Assembly: GCA_023250385.1 (NCBI GenBank)
Contig: JAHFAU010000040.1
Span: 1 to 13,308, forward strand
DNA: 13,308 bases
Reading direction: 5' to 3'
From: Anaerolineales bacterium
GTDB taxonomy: Bacteria; Chloroflexota; Anaerolineae; Anaerolineales; E44-bin32
A model generated the notes under the pieces. That model ran no database searches, was not told the origin of the DNA, and worked only from the letters and a program-made list of their open reading frames with translations. Shown here in pieces: positions 7,302 to 12,127 of the stretch (its first letter is position 1; the number at the start of each line of letters is the position of its first letter). Made by a program: the position numbers and the translations under genes.

Positions 7302-7819
7302 TGGTCCGAGCGGTATTTCCTGGAACCTTCGATCCGATCCACCACGGGCATATCGACATCGCCTCTCGGGCTGCCCGGGTGTTTGACGAGCTGGTCGTGG
7401 CGGTTTATGACCGACCGCTAAAGAGCCTGCTGTTCTCTCCGCAGGAACGGCTGGCGCTGGTGGAGCAGAGCTTTGGCGGCATGCGCGGGGTTCGGGTAAC
7501 GATGTTCGGCGGCCTCATTGTCAAATACTGTCAGGACATCGGGGCCCAGGTCATCGTGCGCGGGCTGCGAGTGTTCTCTGACTTCGAACATGAATTCCGG
7601 ATGGCATTGGCGAACCATCGGCTGGCGCCGGATGTGGAAGTCGTGCTCTTCATTACGCAGGAGGAGCACAGCTTTCTGACCGGCTCGACGGTCCGAGAAA
7701 TCGCCTCGCTCGGCGGCGACGTCAGCAGCATGGTGCCTCCCCAGGTGGTCGGCGCCCTCAAACGGCGCTTCCAGGAGCTGGGCGACGACGCCCCGCCGCT
7801 GACCTCCTTGCGGGATTGA
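7301..7819 (+). CDS. coaD: Phosphopantetheine adenylyltransferase
   Basis: This 172-residue cytosolic enzyme transfers AMP from ATP to 4'-phosphopantetheine, the penultimate step of coenzyme A synthesis. It starts MVRAVFPGTFDPIHHGHIDI with the nucleotidyltransferase HxGH signature (His14 to His17). RPLKSLLFSPQERL, VIVRGLRVFSDFEHEFRMA and the late GSTVREIASLGGDV segment follow in the expected order. About 12 residues extend past the usual 159-160 length at the C-terminus. The ATG at 7301 shares one base with the recG stop; AAGGAG at 7285-7290 gives a spacing of ten. The gene is likely co-transcribed with recG. Its neighbour downstream, a SepIVA-like gene, is a pairing also seen in actinobacteria. 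Confidence 0.96.
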   Translation: MVRAVFPGTFDPIHHGHIDIASRAARVFDELVVAVYDRPLKSLLFSPQERLALVEQSFGGMRGVRVTMFGGLIVKYCQDIGAQVIVRGLRVFSDFEHEFRMALANHRLAPDVEVVLFITQEEHSFLTGSTVREIASLGGDVSSMVPPQVVGALKRRFQELGDDAPPLTSLRD

Positions 7820-7825
7820 CCCCGG

Positions 7826-7854
7826 TTGACCAGAAATCCAGTTCGGTGTACTCT
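7826..7854 (+). promoter_or_regulatory. Candidate promoter of the SepIVA-like gene
   Basis: TTGACC (7826-7831), a 17-bp spacer and TACTCT (7849-7854) resemble a sigma70-type promoter; the -10 keeps the key TA and final T. The predicted start near 7861 leaves a leader of about 32 nt before the ATG at 7893. It lies seven bases after the coaD stop. Confidence 0.5.
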
Positions 7855-7892
7855 TCGACCCTTGTGACTACGGGCTAGCGGGAGGACCCGGG

Positions 7893-8378
7893 ATGGATAT
7901 CCTGCACCTGGTGGACCGTCTGGAAGAGCTCTTCAACGAGAGCCGACCCATTCCCTTGACCCGCAGCGTGCTCGTCGACGAGGATCGGGTGCTCGAGATC
8001 ATCGACCAGATGCGCATCTCGATCCCGGACGAGGTCAAGAAAGCCCAGCAGATCCTGGCGCAGCGCGATCGAGTGATGGCCCAGGCTCAAGAAGAGGCCA
8101 GCCGCACCCTGACCTTGGCCAAGCGCCAAGGTGAGGACTCGCTCTCTAAGGACGCGATTGTCCGGGCCGCTCATGAGCGGGCCGAGCAAATCCTGGATCA
8201 GGCTCGGGCGGACGTCGAGACCGTCCGGCAAGACGCCGATGGCTACGTTGTCGAAGCGCTCTCCACTCTGGAGGACGAGTTAATCCGCCTGCTCAATCAG
8301 GCCCGCAACGGGATCGCCAAGCTCAGCGCTGAGCGGCAGCGCCAGCTTCCTCAAGAGGAACTCGCCGAGCAGGCCTAG
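7893..8378 (+). CDS. SepIVA/DivIVA-like coiled-coil protein
   Basis: The 161-residue protein begins MDILHLVDRLEELFNESRPI, then VLVDEDRVLEIIDQMRISIPDEVKKAQQIL, the N-terminal pattern of a DivIVA/SepIVA-related family often annotated as cell-division initiation or ATP synthase subunit B-like protein. From about residue 45 onward it is a long charged alpha helix with heptad character (KKAQQILAQRDRVMAQAQEE, HERAEQILDQARADVETV), with no transmembrane segment, so it should form a filamentous or dimeric coiled coil. In mycobacteria SepIVA acts in septation and polar growth; the role here is inferred. GGAGG (7881-7885) sits seven bases before the ATG. It has its own candidate promoter and is closed by a terminator. 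A true ATP synthase subunit b is unlikely because no membrane helix or other atp genes are present. Confidence 0.7.
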   Translation: MDILHLVDRLEELFNESRPIPLTRSVLVDEDRVLEIIDQMRISIPDEVKKAQQILAQRDRVMAQAQEEASRTLTLAKRQGEDSLSKDAIVRAAHERAEQILDQARADVETVRQDADGYVVEALSTLEDELIRLLNQARNGIAKLSAERQRQLPQEELAEQA

Positions 8379-8407
8379 GCTCGCCGTCCCTAAACTGAAC
8401 AGGAATC

Positions 8408-8438
8408 GAATTGCGCCCTGCGGGGCGCGATTCTCTTT
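8408..8438 (+). terminator. Intrinsic terminator after the SepIVA-like gene
   Basis: GAATTGCGCCC (8408-8418) pairs with GGGCGCGATTC (8423-8433) around the loop TGCG, followed by TCTTT. One base pair is G-U in the plus-strand RNA and would be an A-C mismatch in the minus-strand RNA, so the hairpin is better formed in the plus direction. It lies 30 bases after the stop, between two convergent transcription units. Confidence 0.75.
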
Positions 8439-8471
8439 CGTCCAGAGAATTTGATTGGCTGTTGCGGGCGG

Positions 8472-10133
8472 CTAGGATTCCACCCGTTGCTCGGAGTGGG
8501 AGGCCCGTTCGACTGCCGGCCGGCCTTTGACCTCGGCCCGCTCGGCCACGGATTCGATGAACGCCCGGAAGAGCGGGTGGGGCCGGTTCGGGCGCGAGAG
8601 AAACTCGGGATGGAACTGGCTGCCGAGCATGAACGGATGGTCGGCCAACTCGGCAATTTCCACTAGCTTGCCATCCGGTGAGATTCCGGAGTAGACCATT
8701 CCATGTTCCGCCAGGATCTCCCGATAGGTATTGTTGAATTCAAACCGGTGGCGATGGCGCTCCTCGATCGAGGGCACACCGTAGGCCCGCTGGGCGGCAG
8801 TCCCCGGGACCAGATCACACGGATACAGTCCCAACCGCATCGTGCCACCCTTGTCCCCGATCCCGCGCTGCTCAGGCAGCAGATCGATCACCGGGTGAGG
8901 AGTGTGCGGATCGAACTCGGTCGAATTGGTGTCCTCCGAGCCGAGCACATGGCGCCCGAATTCGATCACCATCGCCTGCATCCCGAGGCAGAGCCCCAAG
9001 TACGGAATCTGGCTCTCGCGGGCGTAGCGGGCCGCCGAAATCTTGCCTTCGATGCCGCGGTGGTCGAAGCCGCCCGGCACGATGATGCCGTGGGCCCGTC
9101 GCAGGTCCTCCCAACCCTTGCCTTTCTCGAGCTCCGCCGAATGCAGCCACAACAGTTCGGTCTCCACCCCGACCGCCAGCGAGGCATGCCGAACCGCTTC
9201 GCGCACGCTCATGTAGGCGTCCCGCAGCTCCACATATTTCCCGACGATCGCCACGCGCACCCTGGGTCGATCCCTGCGCTCCTGGGCCACCAGCCGCTCC
9301 CACTCCGACCAGTCGGGGGTTTTGGTCGCGGTCAGCCCCAAACGATGGGTCAGGTAGTCCCCCAGGCCCTGAGCCTCGAGCCGCAGCGGCACTTCGTACA
9401 AGATATCGGTCGTAATAACCGGGATGACTGCCTTGGGTTCGACGCCACAAAATTGGGCGATCTTTTCTCGCAGGCTCTCAGCGACGGGGTAGTCCGAGCG
9501 GGCAACTATCACGTCCGGCGAGATGCCGATCGATCGCAGCTCCCGGACCGAGTGCTGAGTCGGTTTGGTCTTCAGCTCGCCGGTGGCCCCAATATAGGGC
9601 AGCCAGGTGACATGGACGAACACCGAGTTCTCGCGCCCGATTTCGGATCGCATCTGCCGCAGGGCCTCCAAGAAGGGCAGCGATTCGATGTCGCCGACCG
9701 TCCCACCGACTTCGACCAGCACCAGTTCCGCCCCGGTCACCTGGCCGACTTCTCGAATCCGGGCCTTGATCTCATTGGTGATATGCGGAATGACTTGAAT
9801 GGTTCCACCCAGGAAGTCCCCCCGCCGCTCCTGGGCAATCACATTGGAATAGATCTGCCCGCTCGTCAAGTTACACACCCGGCTCAGCCTGGCTTCGGTG
9901 AAGCGCTCGTAGTGGCCGAGATCCAGGTCGGTCTCCGAGCCGTCATCTAAGACGTACACTTCGCCGTGCTGGTACGGGCTCATGGTCCCCGGATCGACGT
10001 TGATATACGGATCCAGCTTCTGGATCGATAACTCGAATCCGCGTTCCTTCATCAGCTTGCCCAGGGCCGCCGTGGTTACTCCCTTGCCAACCGAGCTCAC
10101 CACCCCGCCGGTTAGAAAGATGTATTTGGTCAT
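8472..10133 (-). CDS. pyrG: CTP synthase (glutamine-hydrolysing)
   Basis: This 553-residue enzyme makes CTP from UTP, ATP and glutamine, the last step of de novo pyrimidine nucleotide synthesis. The synthetase domain begins MTKYIFLTGGVVSSVGKGV and holds YINVDPGTMSPYQHGEVYV, GGTVGDIESLPFLEA and DYPV. The C-terminal class I glutaminase domain has IVPGGFDHRG, the nucleophile Cys382 in GLCLGMQAM, and His508 with Glu510 in SQFHPEFLSRP. All catalytic residues are present and length is typical. The start at 10133 is chosen because GGAGG (10143-10139) lies five bases upstream and the N-terminus matches the family exactly; an in-frame ATG at 10148 lies before that ribosome-binding site. A strong hairpin lies just upstream. 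The gene is last in its minus-strand run and converges on the SepIVA-like gene. Confidence 0.98.
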   Translation of the reverse strand: MTKYIFLTGGVVSSVGKGVTTAALGKLMKERGFELSIQKLDPYINVDPGTMSPYQHGEVYVLDDGSETDLDLGHYERFTEARLSRVCNLTSGQIYSNVIAQERRGDFLGGTIQVIPHITNEIKARIREVGQVTGAELVLVEVGGTVGDIESLPFLEALRQMRSEIGRENSVFVHVTWLPYIGATGELKTKPTQHSVRELRSIGISPDVIVARSDYPVAESLREKIAQFCGVEPKAVIPVITTDILYEVPLRLEAQGLGDYLTHRLGLTATKTPDWSEWERLVAQERRDRPRVRVAIVGKYVELRDAYMSVREAVRHASLAVGVETELLWLHSAELEKGKGWEDLRRAHGIIVPGGFDHRGIEGKISAARYARESQIPYLGLCLGMQAMVIEFGRHVLGSEDTNSTEFDPHTPHPVIDLLPEQRGIGDKGGTMRLGLYPCDLVPGTAAQRAYGVPSIEERHRHRFEFNNTYREILAEHGMVYSGISPDGKLVEIAELADHPFMLGSQFHPEFLSRPNRPHPLFRAFIESVAERAEVKGRPAVERASHSEQRVES

Positions 10134-10154
10134 CGCAACCTCCGCCATAAAGGG

Positions 10155-10196
10155 CGGTGGGGAGTGTCGCCCTCCGGCGAACTCCCCACCGTTATA
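10155..10196 (-). promoter_or_regulatory. Hairpin leader, with possible -10 box, before pyrG
   Basis: In the minus-strand RNA CGGTGGGGAGT (10191 to 10181) pairs with ACTCCCCACCG (10165 to 10155). A further five-pair TCGCC/GGCGA helix closes a GGAG loop, with one bulged base at 10166. The hairpin ends 11 bases upstream of the pyrG Shine-Dalgarno sequence. TATAAC (10196 to 10191) directly precedes it and could be a -10 box, placing an RNA start in the G-run at 10187-10184; no good -35 box is seen. The hairpin could regulate pyrG, end transcripts from the upstream gene, or both; only a weak CCCTTTAT tract follows it. Confidence 0.6.
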
Positions 10197-10224
10197 CGGT
10201 TACGAGATTTCGGCAATCCAGCCT

Positions 10225-10602
10225 TCATCCGACAAGCCGCTCCAGGTCGCCGACCGCCCGCCGCATCTCCAGCAAAACCAATCCGAGCTTGGCTTTCTGC
10301 CTGGCCAGGACGGTGAGGACTGCCTCCTGGCCGGAAGACATCAGCAACACATACCCGCCTTCGCCGTGGATATAGACCTCATCCAGCATCCCCCGGCCGA
10401 GTTCCGTGGCGATCCGTTCACCGAGGCTGAGCATGGCCGCCGACATCGCCGAGACTCGATCCTCTTCGACCCCGCCCGGCAGTGAGGAGGCCATGATCAG
10501 GCCATCTACACTGACAATTGCGGAGGCTTCGATGTCCGGAGTCCTGCTTTGCAGATCCCTCAGCCGGTCGACCATGTGGTCGGTCCGGGTCTTTTCCATC
10601 AT
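10225..10602 (-). CDS. Roadblock/LC7 domain protein (MglB-like)
   Basis: The 125-residue protein is a single Roadblock/LC7 domain: helix DRLRDLQSRTPDIEAS, strand AIVSVDGLIMASSL, a helix rich in Ala, Met and Ser (RVSAMSAAMLSLGERIATEL), strands DEVYIHGEGGYVLLMSS and EAVLTVLA, and a C-terminal helix GLVLLEMRRAVGDLERL. Bacterial members such as MglB, and the conserved proteins of actinobacterial conservon clusters, act with small Ras-like GTPases in polarity or signalling. No GTPase is visible in this window, so the partner and role are unknown. It has no transmembrane segment. ATGs at 10602 and 10599 are both possible; GGGTGA upstream suits the second slightly better. A promoter lies just upstream, so it need not depend on rimM read-through. 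Confidence 0.85.
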   Translation of the reverse strand: MMEKTRTDHMVDRLRDLQSRTPDIEASAIVSVDGLIMASSLPGGVEEDRVSAMSAAMLSLGERIATELGRGMLDEVYIHGEGGYVLLMSSGQEAVLTVLARQKAKLGLVLLEMRRAVGDLERLVG

Positions 10603-10627
10603 CGTTCACCCGGCCAGAACGCGGGAC

Positions 10628-10656
10628 AGTCTACCATGAGGGTATAGGCCGAGCAA
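10628..10656 (-). promoter_or_regulatory. Promoter of the Roadblock gene
   Basis: On the minus strand TTGCTC (10656 to 10651), a 17-bp spacer and TAGACT (10633 to 10628) form a sigma70-type promoter. TGG directly before the -10 box adds an extended -10 element. The predicted start near 10621 gives a leader of about 19 nt. It occupies the gap between rimM and the Roadblock gene. Confidence 0.6.
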
Positions 10657-10675
10657 GCAAGCAGCTGGTTGAGCC

Positions 10676-11224
10676 TCATTCGCCCTGCTCCAGCCCTTGC
10701 GGGATCGCCACCCGGATCTGCCTCGCCTCCAAATCGATATCCAGGATCACTGAGGAGATGGCAGGCAGCAGCAGTTCGGCGCCGCTCGCCGCACGCACGA
10801 CGTATACATCGTTGCCACCCGTCTCGAGGATTTCGCTGACCTCCCCAAGGCTTCGACCGCCTGCCTCGATGACCTTTAAGCCGAGGACTTGCCAGTGGTA
10901 GTAGACGCCGGCGGGGAGCGGGACTTTCTGATCCAGCGGTATCCGAATCTCCTGGCCTCGGAATTGCTCCGCCTGATCGCGGTCGGAGCACTCTGCCAGC
11001 CTCAAGAGGAACCGCCCCTGATGAGGTCGAATCGATGCCACAGAGCGGCTGGAGCCCGGGTCCCCGAGGAAAACTTCGCTCTCCGGCTCTAAGGAGCGCA
11101 GCTGGTCCGAGTACGCTTCCACCAGCAAGTCGCCTCGGACGCCATGCGGACGTAAAACGCGCCCGACAGCCAACAGTTGCGGGGCGCTCAGATTGTCCGG
11201 AGTGGCCGGTCGGGGATCAGACAA
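10676..11224 (-). CDS. rimM: Ribosome maturation factor RimM
   Basis: RimM binds ribosomal protein S19 and assists maturation of the 30S head and 16S rRNA processing. The 182-residue protein has the N-terminal beta-barrel start LLAVGRVLRPHGVRGDLLVE (18-37), a central Gln/Arg-rich segment RDQAEQFRGQEIRIP, and a C-terminal PRC-barrel domain opening with YYHWQVLGLKVIEAGG, followed by LGEVSEILETGGNDVYVV and ELLLPAISSVILDIDLEARQ. The likely start is TTG at 11224, overlapping the khpA stop by eight bases; no ATG lies before the conserved N-terminus, so translation probably depends on coupling with khpA. In many bacteria trmD and rplS follow rimM; here they are absent and a Roadblock gene follows. 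Confidence 0.95.
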   Translation of the reverse strand: MSDPRPATPDNLSAPQLLAVGRVLRPHGVRGDLLVEAYSDQLRSLEPESEVFLGDPGSSRSVASIRPHQGRFLLRLAECSDRDQAEQFRGQEIRIPLDQKVPLPAGVYYHWQVLGLKVIEAGGRSLGEVSEILETGGNDVYVVRAASGAELLLPAISSVILDIDLEARQIRVAIPQGLEQGE

Positions 11225-11444
11225 TATCCAGCGAGCTTCGAACTCCCTTGCGGGATGCTATTACCCTCAACAACGAGCGCATGGAGTTGGCGATCCGACC
11301 GTTGCGGCCGATCACCCGCCCCTGGTCACCTTCGGCAACCCGCAGCTCGATTCGGACCTCGCGGGGTCCTTCGGTCTCCGTCACGCGGACTTGGGTCGGG
11401 TCATCGACCAGCGACTTTGCAATAAATTCGACGAGTTCTTTCAC
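11217..11444 (-). CDS. khpA: KH-domain RNA-binding protein KhpA
   Basis: The 75-residue protein is a single KH domain that binds RNA. It starts MKELVEFIAKSLVDDPTQVR and contains the hallmark GxxG loop in GRVIGRNGRIANSMRSLL, followed by a closing helix and strand to RSSLDIV. KhpA often partners with KhpB/Jag in controlling cell length and envelope synthesis, and binds many small RNAs and mRNAs. Its place between rpsP and rimM is the usual one. The start codon is GTG at 11444 with AAGGA just before it, at short spacing. A six-pair hairpin (CCAGGC/GCCTGG, 11460-11477) lies in the 39-base gap after rpsP. Confidence 0.93.
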   Translation of the reverse strand: MKELVEFIAKSLVDDPTQVRVTETEGPREVRIELRVAEGDQGRVIGRNGRIANSMRSLLRVIASRKGVRSSLDIV

Positions 11445-11483
11445 TTCCTTCGCTCGCTCCCAGGCATTCGCGCCTGGCCCGCC

Positions 11484-11972
11484 CTAACCTGGGGCAGGTT
11501 CCCCGCTGGCTTCAGAACTGTCGGCGACCGTCGGCGCGGGGCTCACTGCGGCCGGCTCGACCTTGGCAGTCGGCTTGGGGCGATCGCTGCTTTTCTTCGC
11601 CCGCGGGGCCTTCCCGGAGCGTTGCCCGGCCAGTTCGTCCCGCCGAGTGCGCGGGTCGATTGTCGGCAGCCCGGCCTCGGCTTCCTGGACCAGCGTCTCC
11701 TGCTTCTCCCCTTGCTTGAACCGCTCCCAGCGTTCCCAGGTTCCGACCCGCTTTAGAGTCTTCAGCACCGAATCCGAGGGCTGGGCTCCGTGGGACATCC
11801 AGTGGAATAACCGGGCTTCATCCACCAACACCGTGGAAGGTTTGGTGCGCGGGTTGTAAGAACCCAGGATCTCCAGGAACCTTCCATCCCGTGGACTCTC
11901 TCGATCGGTCGCGACGATTCGCCAGCTGACCTGGTTGCGGCTCCCGACCCGGCGTAGTCTGATTCGGACCAT
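11484..11972 (-). CDS. rpsP: 30S ribosomal protein S16 with long C-terminal tail
   Basis: The first 90 or so of 162 residues are S16 of the small ribosomal subunit: MVRIRLRRVGSRNQVSWRIV, ATDRESPRDGRFLEILGSYN (conserved ATD and SPRDGR...GxYNP), then VLVDEARLFHWMSHGAQPSD and a closing helix. The remaining 70 or so residues are a hydrophilic tail, first charged (RTRRDELAGQRSGK, then Lys-rich) and then rich in Ala, Pro, Ser and Glu, probably disordered. S16 is normally 80-100 residues long. The ATG at 11972 matches the family start; the frame is open upstream, but the promoter and hairpin occupy that region. GGGAAG lies six bases before the ATG. The gene heads the rpsP-khpA-rimM unit. Confidence 0.95.
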   Translation of the reverse strand: MVRIRLRRVGSRNQVSWRIVATDRESPRDGRFLEILGSYNPRTKPSTVLVDEARLFHWMSHGAQPSDSVLKTLKRVGTWERWERFKQGEKQETLVQEAEAGLPTIDPRTRRDELAGQRSGKAPRAKKSSDRPKPTAKVEPAAVSPAPTVADSSEASGEPAPG

Positions 11973-11989
11973 GTTTGGCTTCCCATGAA

Positions 11990-12020
11990 GACCTCCGAGG
12001 AGCGACCCTCCTCGGAGGTC
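11990..12020 (-). promoter_or_regulatory. Perfect 13-bp hairpin in the rpsP leader
   Basis: GACCTCCGAGGAG (11990-12002) and CTCCTCGGAGGTC (12008-12020) are perfect inverted repeats around a five-base loop, ending 17 bases upstream of the rpsP ATG. In the minus-strand RNA the 3' arm contains GGAGG, so this Shine-Dalgarno-like sequence would be hidden in the stem. No T-tract follows, which argues against a simple terminator. A second helix further upstream pairs 12048-12054 with 12081-12087 (GCCGGAG/CTCCGGC in the RNA) and encloses a small CCCG/CGGG hairpin. Confidence 0.65.
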
Positions 12021-12098
12021 CACTTGCAAGATCATTTCGATTGGACCGCCGGAGTCCCGCCTCGAACCGGGCTGGGGAGCCTCCGGCAGCTGACCATG

Positions 12099-12127
12099 AT
12101 TTTAGCCGTCGCGGGAGGTGAGGTCAA
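12099..12127 (-). promoter_or_regulatory. Strong promoter of the rpsP-khpA-rimM unit
   Basis: On the minus strand TTGACC (12127 to 12122), a 17-bp spacer and TAAAAT (12104 to 12099) closely match a sigma70-type consensus. It overlaps the last codons of the PBP-like gene; the gene's TAA stop is part of the -10 box. The predicted start near 12092 gives a leader of about 120 nt before rpsP. Confidence 0.7.

Noticed and set aside
7893..8378. Annotation as ATP synthase subunit b
   Set aside because: The coiled-coil character is similar, but there is no N-terminal membrane helix and no atp genes nearby; the N-terminal pattern and coaD context fit SepIVA/DivIVA-like proteins better.
8703..9950. A 415-codon open frame on the plus strand opposite pyrG
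   Set aside because: It is antisense to a fully intact CTP synthase, has no recognisable domain, and its composition (many Arg, Pro, His, Gln) is that of a GC-rich shadow frame.
12048..12087. GGTTCGAGGC in the minus-strand rpsP leader, resembling a tRNA T-loop
   Set aside because: The surrounding bases do not form a five-pair T-stem with a seven-base loop, and no acceptor, D or anticodon arm can be drawn.
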